NCBI GenBank assembly: GCA_949285735.1
Contig: CASEAQ010000026.1
Location: forward strand, 1-64,000
Source: an uncultured Bacteroidales bacterium
GTDB taxonomy: Bacteria; Bacteroidota; Bacteroidia; Bacteroidales; Muribaculaceae
Length of the DNA stretch: 64,000 bases
Direction: 5' to 3'
Numbering within the stretch: position 1 is the stretch's first letter; each line of letters opens with the position of its first letter. Below the pieces are notes generated by a model. The model saw only the letters and a list, made by a program, of their open reading frames with translations. It was not told the origin of the DNA and searched no databases. This document shows positions 54,378-63,119 of the stretch, one piece after another. Position numbers and translations under genes: made by a program.

Positions 54378-55046
54378 TTACAGCTCCAATGCACTACAAA
54401 ACTTTGCCTCAACGGCAAGCGACACCACTGCATCGGGCAACACCTTGGAAAACACCACCAACCGCTCCCCGGGCAGGCACACGGCAGTCGCGCCACGCAT
54501 AGCCATCCCTCCGGCAAGCACTTTCACAGCCCCTTCGACGCCATAATGCTCATTGAGGCTCTCGCCACCCTTGCCAGCAAACAGCTTGTACAGTGCCTCC
54601 TTGGCAGTCCATGCCAACAAGTTTGCCTCGACATCGCCGTCGGGAACCGACTGCAACTCTTCGCTGTCGAGGAAACGCTCCCTCACGCGCAATACGCGGT
54701 CGCGACCACTGCTCTCAACGTCGATTCCCATGCGGTGGCTGTCATTTCGGGCAATGCACACCCACCCCCGGGTGTGGCTTATGCTTATGTGACACCCCTC
54801 GATGTCCACCATTGGAGCGCCAGCGTCGGTATGCCCCAATGTCACCTCTTCGCCGAAGATGTGCCGCATTAGCAACACCTCAGCCAACTTCTCCCTGAGC
54901 CTGTTCTCGTGGCAACGCATCTCGTCAGCACGCAGCGACACGCCAAACTCGCGACAACGCTCCACAAGCGTCGCCACGCTCTCGGTCAGCTTCCAAAAAT
55001 AAGCAACCGACCCCTCTGGAAAATCTATCTTCGCCCCCAGCGGCAT
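54378..55046 (-). CDS. 4'-phosphopantetheinyl transferase (Sfp/HetI superfamily)
   Basis: It moves the phosphopantetheine arm from CoA to carrier proteins. The 222 residues have the paired magnesium/CoA motifs: SISHTRGWVCIAR, GIDVESSGRDRVL (Asp/Glu metal ligands) and LLAWTAKEALYKLF (Glu/Lys). The N-terminal half is divergent. Its start is 5 bp after the stop of the HNH gene, so it can be read from the restriction-modification promoter. Sequence style matches the backbone and not the AT-rich pair upstream. Confidence 0.88.
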   Translation of the reverse strand: MPLGAKIDFPEGSVAYFWKLTESVATLVERCREFGVSLRADEMRCHENRLREKLAEVLLMRHIFGEEVTLGHTDAGAPMVDIEGCHISISHTRGWVCIARNDSHRMGIDVESSGRDRVLRVRERFLDSEELQSVPDGDVEANLLAWTAKEALYKLFAGKGGESLNEHYGVEGAVKVLAGGMAMRGATAVCLPGERLVVFSKVLPDAVVSLAVEAKFCSALEL

Positions 55047-55051
55047 ATATT

Positions 55052-56041
55052 TTATCCTTTGAAAACAAAATCACGGTGATATGCCAAATACCGTTTCCTT
55101 TCTTCATCTACCGGCAATAACTGAAAAAAGTCGTCATTTTTTAATCCAATTCGTTTTTGGTTTTGCGGAGACAGCCAATTTGACACTTTTACACGTCGCT
55201 CATCGGTAAATGTAATGAAACCTCGGTCAAACAATTTGTCATACAAAGGAGATAACATAAAGCCATTCTTAGGATCTACTCTTTCCTTATTACTTGCAAC
55301 AGCCCATGGTTTAATGTGGCTTGCTATCAACAATCGTTCATCATTAATCATAGTTATCGGACAGAACGGACATTCATTCAACAATTTTTCACGGTACAAA
55401 CCTTGACCAATACGAGCCTGCTTCAATTCATTTTCTTTTTTCTCTTCTCGCTTCTCTTTGGCATTTTTGACTTCTTTTTCCTTCTTGCCATACTTAAACA
55501 CTGTTGCGCTCGCCTTATCAGAAATAGCATCAAAATCAGCAAATAATTTCCAATAATAAATCGACTCGCCTCTTGCATCCGCCAACTCCATAGCAGAAAC
55601 ATAACTAACTAATGGCAAAGACAATTCCCTAATCAGATTGTAGCCTTCATCAGAAGAATTGACATACCCACGAGGACCCTCTATTTGTACTTGATCTTGT
55701 ATATTAAACTCTATTACATCATTAAGCTGACTTACCTTTTCCATTCTCACTTTCCACAAATCAGCAAGCTCTTCTCTTCCTCTGTATTCCTGTGTGGGAT
55801 GAAAATACTCCGATTGCATAGCGTTCATATACGCAATAAGGTCTTCCTTCAAAAGAAAACACCTCACATTGAATCCTTCTCCACCATAGAAACCACGCAT
55901 CTTGTCTTTAGATGCAATATAAAACTTGGCTTCCCCATGTCCAGTTCCCAACTTGTTCTTACTCACAACAATACAGTCAGGCACTGTTGCTGGAATGTCA
56001 AAAATGTCTTTAATCGTAAATTTTTGCCCATTGATGTCCAT
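55052..56041 (-). CDS. HNH endonuclease, probable restriction enzyme
   Basis: The likely cleaving partner of the cytosine methyltransferase. The 329 residues have an N-terminal region of unknown fold (1-180; probable DNA recognition), a highly charged Lys/Glu linker (about 184-210, KYGKKEKEVKNAKEKREEKK) and an HNH_2-type domain: CPFCPITMINDERLLIASHIKPW (His242), DPKNGFMLSPLYDKLFDRGF (Asn259, Asp268). It starts 12 bp after the methyltransferase stop. Both genes are visibly more AT-rich than the surroundings, a sign of horizontal transfer. Specificity is unknown. Confidence 0.88.
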   Translation of the reverse strand: MDINGQKFTIKDIFDIPATVPDCIVVSKNKLGTGHGEAKFYIASKDKMRGFYGGEGFNVRCFLLKEDLIAYMNAMQSEYFHPTQEYRGREELADLWKVRMEKVSQLNDVIEFNIQDQVQIEGPRGYVNSSDEGYNLIRELSLPLVSYVSAMELADARGESIYYWKLFADFDAISDKASATVFKYGKKEKEVKNAKEKREEKKENELKQARIGQGLYREKLLNECPFCPITMINDERLLIASHIKPWAVASNKERVDPKNGFMLSPLYDKLFDRGFITFTDERRVKVSNWLSPQNQKRIGLKNDDFFQLLPVDEERKRYLAYHRDFVFKG

Positions 56042-56053
56042 AATATCGCCTCC

Positions 56054-57352
56054 TTATATTCCATATTTAGTAATATCCATTTGCTTTAGTAATGCAATCA
56101 GCACGTCAACAACAATGCTGTTTCCAGCTTGCTGGTACATCGCTGTGTCCGATACTACAATCTTAAATGAATCTTTAAATCCCATTAAGCGTAAACATTC
56201 CCGCGGAGTAAGTTTGCGTATTCGCCCCTTATGGGTTACATAATTATCAACTCCTGCACGGTGCATCTTATGCATCGACTGAAGCAACGGGCGAGCTATC
56301 GGCAAATCGGTTTCTGTCGATGTCTTGAAATTCTTTGTGCCACCAGCAAGCACATATTTTGCAACTTTCTCCGATAGATAATATTTCTCCTCTACATCGC
56401 GCACATCAAAAATAAATTCGTCAAACGACGGATCAGGTATTTCGTCTGTAGCCATTGGATGATATACAAAATCTCCATGCCAATTATATTGTTGATTTCT
56501 CTTTTGGCATAGAGCCACATCTCCATTAATTTGTGTATAACATTTCATCCTATTCTTGTGGCTTGTAACAAACTTAATGCCTTTCTCTGGAAGAAAATAT
56601 TTAGTGTCTATATAATCCTCCAAGAAATCATACATTTCATATTCCAACTTTTTAGGTGCAGGGAATTTAAACTGCGTTGAATCCTTAAACCCGATGCAAA
56701 ATATACGTTCGCGATGTTGTGGTATTCCATAGTCCTTGCTATTCAATACTTGGAAATACACTTGATATCCACAATACTCCTCAAACGTGTTTTTTATCAC
56801 TTTCCACGTATTACCCTTGTCATGACTGAGCAATCCTTTTACATTCTCGAATATAAACACTCGCGGTTCACATTCCTTCACAACACGCGCAAACTCCCGA
56901 AAAAGAGTTCCTCGCGTGTCATCAAATCCTCTACGCTTCCCAACCATTGAAAACGCCTGACAAGGTGCCCCTCCAACAAACAAGTCAACTTTTCCTTTAT
57001 ATGGAGTAGCATCAAGATTATGAATGTCATCATGCCACTGTTCTTCTTTGATATCATAATTGGCAAAATACGATCGCTTGCATTTTGGCTCTATGTCGCC
57101 AGCAAAAACTATCTCCCAATTAAGCCCCAAACGATAAAATGCGTGTTCTATAGCTCCTATTCCGCTAAAAGAAGTCGCCAACCTTATAGTCCGTTCTGGG
57201 TGAGAAAATACTTTATCTGTCCACGGCTCTTCATCTAAATTATCGGGTGTATTCTGTATCTGCTGCCTGACGGCTTCTTTCAATTCGCCCGACAACAAAT
57301 CTTCACTATATTCATCAGCAAATATACCTCCTAATCTTTCCGTCTTACTCAT
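56054..57352 (-). CDS. DNA (cytosine-5) methyltransferase of a type II system
   Basis: It methylates cytosine in the restriction site to protect the host. The start 57352 (MSKTERLGGIFADEYS) is preferred to the ATG at 57391, which lies upstream of the promoter box. The 432 residues show motif I RLATSFSGIGAIEHAF, motif IV GGAPCQAFSMVGKRRGF (catalytic Cys131), motif VI FIFENVKG, motif VIII PQHRERIFCIG, a target recognition region of about 100 residues with NGDVALCQKRNQQYNWHG, and motifs IX-X RKLTPRECLRLMGF and QQAGNSIVVDVL. AT-rich compared with neighbours. Confidence 0.95.
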   Translation of the reverse strand: MSKTERLGGIFADEYSEDLLSGELKEAVRQQIQNTPDNLDEEPWTDKVFSHPERTIRLATSFSGIGAIEHAFYRLGLNWEIVFAGDIEPKCKRSYFANYDIKEEQWHDDIHNLDATPYKGKVDLFVGGAPCQAFSMVGKRRGFDDTRGTLFREFARVVKECEPRVFIFENVKGLLSHDKGNTWKVIKNTFEEYCGYQVYFQVLNSKDYGIPQHRERIFCIGFKDSTQFKFPAPKKLEYEMYDFLEDYIDTKYFLPEKGIKFVTSHKNRMKCYTQINGDVALCQKRNQQYNWHGDFVYHPMATDEIPDPSFDEFIFDVRDVEEKYYLSEKVAKYVLAGGTKNFKTSTETDLPIARPLLQSMHKMHRAGVDNYVTHKGRIRKLTPRECLRLMGFKDSFKIVVSDTAMYQQAGNSIVVDVLIALLKQMDITKYGI

Positions 57353-57371
57353 TAATAAGATTTTATTTTTA

Positions 57372-57379
57372 CAAAAATA
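57372..57379 (-). promoter_or_regulatory. -7 element of the methyltransferase gene
   Basis: On the minus strand TATTTTTG fits TAnnTTTG, 20 bp before the chosen ATG. Confidence 0.45.
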
Positions 57380-57528
57380 CGAAATATCCATGAAACACAG
57401 ATAGGCTTGGCTAATTATTCAACACCTACAACTTTTCTTTTCAATACATGCTTGTAAAAAACATACTACATTTTACTGAAAATCTCGTTATTTCTTCCAT
57501 TGAGGGGCGGACTATTATGATTTTTTTA

Positions 57529-58062
57529 TAACTTTGCAACGCAATAAAGGTGCACACATTGTGGCTCCTTTGGGAAGATTACACTACCTTGGCAATTCGT
57601 CGCCAGCAATGGCGAGGAAAGTAGTGGGACGGCTCTTCTTCCCCGGCAACAACAAGTTTTTTTCTTGGATACCTATTTTTCATCTGCGTCCCGTCTTGCA
57701 GAAAAACACTCGCGTCACGGCACCAAGCCATGAGAGCCACTCTCGTTGTGCCGCCGCGCAAGACAAAGGGACTTTGCATGAAAACTATCTGCATCACATA
57801 TATCGACACCTCACATTCCCGTGGAACGACACCACTGCGGGCACACATCTTCTTTTCACAAAGGCTGGTTGCCCCATCGTTGCAACTCGAACGATACACC
57901 CGCCAATACACAAGACACTTATCCCCTCCGATATTATGGCATCAACAGCCTTAGGGAAAAAATAGCATTGAAATAATCTGGAAGTTAAGTCTGCATAAAT
58001 ATGACTGATTCGAGTGCCAAAACGTATGCTCCCAAAGACGCCATGGATGCATACGTTTTTTT
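57529..58062 (+). other. Unassigned plus-strand unit with structured interior
   Basis: Bases 57380-58018 contain no convincing gene. TAACTTTG at 57529-57536 could start plus-strand transcription and a hairpin at 58019-58062 could end it. Inside, 57693-57764 folds as nested stems: GTCTTGC/GCAAGAC, GGCAC/GTGCC and GAGAG/CTCTC. A plus-strand frame of 143 codons (TTG at 57534) has no recognisable domain or natural composition. A structured RNA or a dispersed element is more likely than a protein gene. Confidence 0.3.
58019..58062. terminator. Bidirectional terminator after the 831-residue gene
   Basis: AAAACGTATGC (58019-58029) pairs with GCATACGTTTT (58049-58059), followed on the plus strand by further T. 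On the minus strand it lies 11 bp past the stop of the 831-residue gene and ends in four T. Confidence 0.7.
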
Positions 58063-58073
58063 CTGTATATGTG

Positions 58074-60569
58074 TCACCGCGTCACCGCCACAGTTGCTTG
58101 CCGCACCACTGCCCCGGCTGGCATCGTTCCGCCAATCGCAAGTCGCACCGTCCTCATCGGCGGCGACACAAGGCGCATGACGATGGGAGCCGACAGCGTG
58201 CCATTCGCCGTCAAGCGGCAAAGCGTCATGCCGTGGCAACTTGCACCATGCTCGCCGTTAAGTGCCAACTTGAGAGAAACTCCTGCGGCAAATAGTCGCC
58301 ACACCACCCTCACTGGCACTGCGGCAACATCGGCAATCACAATGGGGCAAGTGAGCAATTCCACTTCCACGCTTCCGCCCGTCTCCTCGCGCGAGATGTC
58401 GAGCAGCTTCCCGTCGCTGCTCGACGCGTAAGCATCAACGGGCGACAAGCCATACAGCTGTGCATAATCGGCATCGTTCCGCTTGTATGTACGTCCCGAC
58501 TGCATCAACACCGTCACGCCGCCATCGCCACAAAGCCACAATTCCCGTTTCACACAGTTCCAAGCCAAATGCCTCGCCTCAACTCCGCGCAACACCATCG
58601 CCACACTATATCGCTCCATGCGGCACAGGTCGCCGCGCGTCGTGACAAAGTACAAAGCCTCGTCGCTGCCAACAGGCATCACCTGTCCTGCTATCGCTTG
58701 CCTCGAAACGACAACAGCAGGAGAATACTTCGCCGTGGCAACCCTGTAAGGCAGGGCATACGTGCCATCGTCGGCAAAGGCATAGAGCGGAGTACCTATA
58801 TTGTCGTTGGTGTGGTGCGACACGGCTGCCACGGCACGTATCGGACTGCCACACACATTGTGGACGGCAATCGCCACGAGCGGATTCCCCTCGTCATACT
58901 CTACCAATTGCCCCGTGGCACTCTCTTCAACGGCAGAAGCCGCCGGAACGGGGAGCGTGTCTTCCCCCGTATCGGTCAGTTCCAACGGCTGCATGTCGTC
59001 GGTAGGCGAACAAGCCACGTTGCAGCCCGCCACGCTGTGCAATGCCACTTCAGCCCGTTTCACTGTGCCGCCGGCTGGCAATATCGAAATCGTCATCGAC
59101 GTTGCCCGCGAGTCGGGATATGCCACCACGGGCGCAAGCATGGATGGCGTAAAGCGCGACGTGCCTTGCCACACCACTGTTTTCATGCCCGAGCCTGTCT
59201 TGATGCTCGCCTGCGCCACTATGCGGCACTCTGTGGCGGCAAGTGCCCCATGCCAAAACTGCGACGGGTGCCACGAATTGCGTAGCGACACATTGCCCAC
59301 GGCGGCAAACAACCGCCTGTTGTGGCAACACATCGCCGTCGAGGCACAACGCCGTGCCGACGAAGCGACACAACGGTCGATGTCGGCAGCCTCGACTGCG
59401 CCGACTCCAGTTCCGGCAATCTCGTAGCGATGCACCCCGGCTGGCAAGTCGGCGGCATTGCTCGACTGGTGGCAATTGGCGACAACTACCCTGCCCTGCC
59501 GCAGTGCATCGAGGTCGTATATGCTGCAAGCCACCCGCCACTGCCTGGCTGCAAGCAGGCTATCAAGCACCGTGGCAGCATCAGCCGACGGCAACTCGAA
59601 TGCAAAGGTATAAGCAACCGCACCGCCGCCAGTCGAGCGGTTACAATTATAGTCCACGGGCGATGCCGTGTCAACGGCAACAGCCTCGTCGGTCACCAGC
59701 ACGTCAATCGACTTCACGAGCGAATCAAGCGAAGCATCGGTACCGCTTTCCGCCACTACTGCCACGCGATAGGCATCGATACTCACGCTCGCAGCCTCTA
59801 TGCCGGTAAACATCTCTCCATCAATTGTAGCATTAGTGGCAGCTGCCATCGATTGAATGCCGTTGCCAATCAACAACGGTGCCGACACCCACGCATAGCT
59901 ATCGTTCCACAACCTCACGGCATAGCGAGCAAGCACGGGTTGCACCATGCACTGCTCGGTGGCGGCACGACGGCACAACCGCTCATAGGCATCGGCAACA
60001 TTTGCCGATATGCGCTCAACGTCGGTAGCCGCCAGAGGTCGCTGCCAATGCGTCATGGCAGTGCCAAACTCATAGGCTGGAACGCTTTCGGCAAGCGCAT
60101 ACTTCCCCGAAGCCGAAAGCTGCAACTTTGGTATCAGCCCCGACAATTCGAGCATCGAATATCCGTCAGCAGCTGCATCATACCGCGCGACAAGGTCGCC
60201 ACTACCAGTGGCAACAACAAGAAAATCGCCCACAGGCTCAACTGCCACAATGACATTCTCTGCTGTTGCAATCGCCACACCTTTTGCCGTTATCGCCCCA
60301 TCGGCACCAAGCACTCCATACCATCGCAATTCGTTTCCAACAACGCTTATCAAGTTTCTGCCCGAAGCCGACGTGCAATGCACAGCAACAATCCGCTCGC
60401 CGCTGGCAAGCGTGCCTACCTGCTTGCATCGCCCCACTGCAACCATTGCTCCACTCTTTTCGCGCAAGTTAACGAGCCGTTCACACGCTCCCACGGGAGC
60501 AGCCTCAACATCGGCAAAGTCGCCCACGCCCACGAATTTCACATCAATCGAAGTTATGCCATTTTTCAT
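58074..60569 (-). CDS. Uncharacterised 831-residue protein, possibly phage-structural origin
   Basis: A large soluble protein without signal peptide, membrane helix or enzyme motif, very rich in Ala and Val. The N-terminus has CERLVNLREKSGAMVAVGRC, followed by beta-strand-turn units such as LVVATGSGDLVARYDAA; RYAVRLWNDSYAWVSAPLLI lies near 210; the C-terminal third reads LYFVTTRGDLCRMERYS and ELWLCGDGGVTVLMQ, suggesting propeller-like repeats. The NLREKSG and RYAVRLWNDSY elements recall tail or adaptor proteins of Bacteroidales prophages, from memory and not verified. No other phage gene is near. Own promoter and terminator. Confidence 0.65.
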   Translation of the reverse strand: MKNGITSIDVKFVGVGDFADVEAAPVGACERLVNLREKSGAMVAVGRCKQVGTLASGERIVAVHCTSASGRNLISVVGNELRWYGVLGADGAITAKGVAIATAENVIVAVEPVGDFLVVATGSGDLVARYDAAADGYSMLELSGLIPKLQLSASGKYALAESVPAYEFGTAMTHWQRPLAATDVERISANVADAYERLCRRAATEQCMVQPVLARYAVRLWNDSYAWVSAPLLIGNGIQSMAAATNATIDGEMFTGIEAASVSIDAYRVAVVAESGTDASLDSLVKSIDVLVTDEAVAVDTASPVDYNCNRSTGGGAVAYTFAFELPSADAATVLDSLLAARQWRVACSIYDLDALRQGRVVVANCHQSSNAADLPAGVHRYEIAGTGVGAVEAADIDRCVASSARRCASTAMCCHNRRLFAAVGNVSLRNSWHPSQFWHGALAATECRIVAQASIKTGSGMKTVVWQGTSRFTPSMLAPVVAYPDSRATSMTISILPAGGTVKRAEVALHSVAGCNVACSPTDDMQPLELTDTGEDTLPVPAASAVEESATGQLVEYDEGNPLVAIAVHNVCGSPIRAVAAVSHHTNDNIGTPLYAFADDGTYALPYRVATAKYSPAVVVSRQAIAGQVMPVGSDEALYFVTTRGDLCRMERYSVAMVLRGVEARHLAWNCVKRELWLCGDGGVTVLMQSGRTYKRNDADYAQLYGLSPVDAYASSSDGKLLDISREETGGSVEVELLTCPIVIADVAAVPVRVVWRLFAAGVSLKLALNGEHGASCHGMTLCRLTANGTLSAPIVMRLVSPPMRTVRLAIGGTMPAGAVVRQATVAVTR

Positions 60570-60588
60570 TGGTATTATCTTTTTTCGG

Positions 60589-60596
60589 CAAATTTA
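60589..60596 (-). promoter_or_regulatory. -7 element of the 831-residue gene
   Basis: On the minus strand TAAATTTG fits TAnnTTTG, 20 bp before the ATG. A TTG at 60622-60620 gives a 23-bp spacer, slightly long. Confidence 0.5.
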
Positions 60597-60733
60597 ATCG
60601 ACCTATACGCCCTCTTTGGCAACCAAAAAAGAACCTCCCGCAACAAACAAAAAAGTTTAGAGCCTTAACACCCCGCAAACCAGCAAATTACGTCCATCAA
60701 TAAATATTTCCCAAAATTTTATTTAATTTTTTC

Positions 60734-60764
60734 TTTGCAAATATTAAAATAATACCTAAATTTG
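60734..60764 (+). promoter_or_regulatory. Consensus promoter of a small RNA candidate
   Basis: TTTG (60734-60737), spacer of exactly 19 bp, TAAATTTG (60757-60764): the best match to the Bacteroidetes consensus in this window, with no gene behind it. Confidence 0.75.
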
Positions 60765-60770
60765 GCTCAC

Positions 60771-60857
60771 AAGTGATTCTAATTCTGAAATATATATGTT
60801 TTTATAGATTGTAGATTAAATGAAAGCCGACGCTGTGAAGCATCGGCTTTTATTTTT
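60771..60857 (+). ncRNA. Candidate small RNA, about 86 nt
   Basis: Begins about 7 nt past a consensus promoter and ends at a terminator hairpin: AAAGCCGA (60823-60830) / TCGGCTTT (60843-60850) extended by GC/GC, followed by TATTTTT. The 50 nt before the hairpin are AT-rich and largely single-stranded, the layout of a trans-acting base-pairing RNA. An ATG at 60797 stops after three codons. It is divergent from the 831-residue gene. Function unknown. Confidence 0.55.
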
Positions 60858-60982
60858 CCTGTCAACTAAAAATAGGTTGATGTGCAATCTATGCAGATTT
60901 TCATTCAAGTCATAAAACCGCCCTTTTGAAAGCAAGAAATGCCCTCGCTCCACTCAAAAAGGACACGCTATGTGCGGCACAC

Positions 60983-61417
60983 TCACAACCTGTCATAAGG
61001 CAGCATGGCAAGCATCTGCCCCATCTTCTTGACACCATCGCCCAATGGCTTGGCAGCCATAGCGCGTAGCATTATATTAAGTTCCACTTGGAACTCTGCA
61101 GTCAAGTAAGTAGTGCTGCCTCCACCGTCCTCAAGGTTAATGACAGCCTTGAACGGAATCGGGAACGAAGCCGCCGTCATTACAATTTTCGTTGGCTCTT
61201 CCTTCTCTACAATCTGCAAAACCACCTTTCCCACAGGGTTGGCATTGAATGCAATCGAGTCGCTCGAAAACTCCACGCCACCCATGCGCTCCTTCACCTC
61301 GGCAGGAATATTGCCGTTCTCGACGAGCGCCTTGAAGCATTCGGGGTTCGACAGCTTGCTATAAACCGTATTTATGTCGTAATTTATTGTTTCCTTGTCG
61401 CTTGAATACCTTTCCAT
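60983..61417 (-). CDS. SRPBCC-superfamily small protein
   Basis: A 144-residue soluble protein with a START/polyketide-cyclase-like fold, judged from MERYSSDKETINYDINTVYSKLSNPECF, then alternating strands (KVVLQIVEKEEPTKIVMTAA) and a long C-terminal helix. Start 61417 is preferred to 61444 because family members begin near this ERYSSDKETI position. It is 49 bp downstream of pyrE and probably co-transcribed; the same pairing is usual in Bacteroidales. Ligand unknown. Confidence 0.8.
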   Translation of the reverse strand: MERYSSDKETINYDINTVYSKLSNPECFKALVENGNIPAEVKERMGGVEFSSDSIAFNANPVGKVVLQIVEKEEPTKIVMTAASFPIPFKAVINLEDGGGSTTYLTAEFQVELNIMLRAMAAKPLGDGVKKMGQMLAMLPYDRL

Positions 61418-61466
61418 GCAAAAACGTTTATATTCATTCTTCAATTACGCAACGCGCGCCACAGCA

Positions 61467-62123
61467 TCACTCCACAGTGTCCTCGCTCTTTATCGGAGTC
61501 CAGTTGGCTGGGTCGCGACGCCATTCTTTGAGCGTTTCCACATCGCTCGCCTTGATGTAGTTGGTCTTCAACGCTGCTTCCACCATTGCGCTATAGTTGC
61601 TTATCGTGTGCAACTCCACTCCTGCCTCGCGGAACTTCTTAACCGACACAGGGAACTCATACGTGAAAATGGCAGCCATTCCCACCACTTCGCAACCCAC
61701 GTTGCGTATTGCCTCGCAAGCCTTCAAGCTGCTTCCGCCAGTCGAAATAAGGTCTTCGATTACCACCACGCGCTGGCCAGCCTTCAAGTTCCCCTCAATG
61801 AGGTTTTCAAGCCCGTGATCTTTGGGGCTCGAGCGCACATACACGTATGGCAACCCAAGTGTGTCGGCAACCAATGCGCCCTGGGCTATCGCGCCCGTGG
61901 CAACACCGGCAATAACGTCAACTCGTTCAAATTTCTCAAGTATTATGCGGCACAATTCCACTTTTATGAAATTGCGTATATCGGGATAAGACAGCGTCTT
62001 GCGGTTATCGGTATAGATGGGAGAATTCCACCCCGAAGCCCACGTGAATGGATTCTCGGGCTGCAGGATTATTGCACTTATGTTCAGCAATTTCTCGGCT
62101 AAGATGTAATCAACTTTTTCCAT
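61467..62123 (-). CDS. pyrE: Orotate phosphoribosyltransferase
   Basis: It converts orotate and PRPP to OMP in pyrimidine synthesis. The 218 residues start at 62123 (MEKVDYILAEKLLNISAIIL). Family features: FTWASGWNSPIYTDNRKTLS, AGVATGAIAQGALVA, the flexible loop VRSSPKDHGLENLIEG and the PRPP motif RVVVIEDLISTGGSSLKA. Length and motifs are complete. Confidence 0.97.
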   Translation of the reverse strand: MEKVDYILAEKLLNISAIILQPENPFTWASGWNSPIYTDNRKTLSYPDIRNFIKVELCRIILEKFERVDVIAGVATGAIAQGALVADTLGLPYVYVRSSPKDHGLENLIEGNLKAGQRVVVIEDLISTGGSSLKACEAIRNVGCEVVGMAAIFTYEFPVSVKKFREAGVELHTISNYSAMVEAALKTNYIKASDVETLKEWRRDPANWTPIKSEDTVE

Positions 62124-62192
62124 TAGAGTCTTTTGATATATCGTTAATTGGTTTTTGATTGCGGCAGTATGATGCCACCACAAACTTTACTG

Positions 62193-62200
62193 CAAAAATA
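62193..62200 (-). promoter_or_regulatory. -7 element of pyrE
   Basis: On the minus strand TATTTTTG fits TAnnTTTG, about 70 bp before the ATG at 62123. No -33 TTG. Confidence 0.4.
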
Positions 62201-62285
62201 CAACATTAATTGTATAAAAGCCGAATTATACCAATTATATTTTATGAATATTCCTATTTCTTCTCGCAAATATCCTACCTGCCAC

Positions 62286-62315
62286 TTTGAAATTTGCATT
62301 ATTTATCGTATCTTG
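62286..62315 (+). promoter_or_regulatory. Promoter of the DUF695 gene
   Basis: TTTG (62286-62289), 19-bp spacer, then TATCTTG (62309-62315), one T short of the -7 consensus. 24 bp before the ATG. Confidence 0.45.
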
Positions 62316-62339
62316 CACTAAGAATTTCAATAGCATAAC

Positions 62340-62789
62340 ATGACACGACTGAAAATTGGAGATGAATGGTGGACGGCTCCTGCCGAAAGCGACAGCGGCG
62401 ACCTGGTGATGGTAACGGGACGCCGAGGCGTTGAGCCTGTCATTGCCTCGGGCAAGTTCAACGACCGCATCGAGGTGACGTGGAAATACGCCCCGGCAAC
62501 TGGCGGAATGCCCGACGACGGCACTGCCCGGCTGATGGAGCAAGTTGACAACGCGCTCAAGGAAGAATTTGCGCGCGACGCAGTGGCTGTCCTCACTGGC
62601 ATATACACTGGCGGCGGCGAACGCAACTGGGTGTTCTATGTGAGCAACCTCAACTCGTTTCAATACCGTTTCAACCACGCGCTTGCCAAATTTGAGCAAT
62701 TGCCGCTCGAAATCTACGCCGAGCACGACCCCGAATGGAACGAATACTGCGAAATGCGCAGCCAGACCGAAATAATGGACGGAGAATGA
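62340..62789 (+). CDS. DUF695-like protein
   Basis: A 149-residue soluble protein. The start (MTRLKIGDEWWTAPAES), the middle (LTGIYTGGGERNWVFYVSN) and the end (LPLEIYAEHDPEWNEYCEM) match my recollection of DUF695, whose members end in DPEWxEY. No activity is known. It stands alone with a promoter. Confidence 0.75.
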   Translation: MTRLKIGDEWWTAPAESDSGDLVMVTGRRGVEPVIASGKFNDRIEVTWKYAPATGGMPDDGTARLMEQVDNALKEEFARDAVAVLTGIYTGGGERNWVFYVSNLNSFQYRFNHALAKFEQLPLEIYAEHDPEWNEYCEMRSQTEIMDGE

Positions 62790-62855
62790 CCTTTGCTTAG
62801 AGTAGCAAGGGGCTGAAATACCAATTTATTGTTTAACCCTTAAAAACAGTGCATC

Positions 62856-63095
62856 ATGAATCAACTGTGGCTTTGGATTATTATCTCTTTGGCAATAGGG
62901 ATAATATCAGCATTTGTTTTCACAAGTGCCGTCAATCGAATGGCTGAAGTGCCAGAAGACGCTGCCGACAATGCAACCGGAATAAGCAAGTTGAGTAACA
63001 TTGCATTGAACTCGGTAGTTTTCAGCATCTTGTCATTCTTGATTCTATGGCTTGTAATGGCTGTGCTACAATGCGGCCCATACGCAGCCCCATAG
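62856..63095 (+). CDS. Small protein with two transmembrane segments
   Basis: A 79-residue membrane protein with hydrophobic helices at about 4-23 (LWLWIIISLAIGIISAFVFT) and 48-71 (IALNSVVFSILSFLILWLVM), joined by a polar loop with an acidic patch (AEVPEDAAD). No family recognised. It follows the DUF695 gene by 66 bp and ends before a good terminator. Confidence 0.7.
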   Translation: MNQLWLWIIISLAIGIISAFVFTSAVNRMAEVPEDAADNATGISKLSNIALNSVVFSILSFLILWLVMAVLQCGPYAAP

Positions 63096-63119
63096 CACGC
63101 GCCATGAGTACCCACACAA

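Noticed and set aside
57534-57965. 143-codon plus-strand frame and 110-codon minus-strand frame in the same block
   Set aside because: No ATG or natural composition in the plus frame, no recognisable domain in either, and stable nested stems explain the sequence better.
60820-60915. A 31-codon frame starting MKADAVKHRLLFFLS within the small RNA candidate
   Set aside because: Its first codons are the arms of the terminator hairpin and it continues past the T-run, so the transcript should end before the stop codon.
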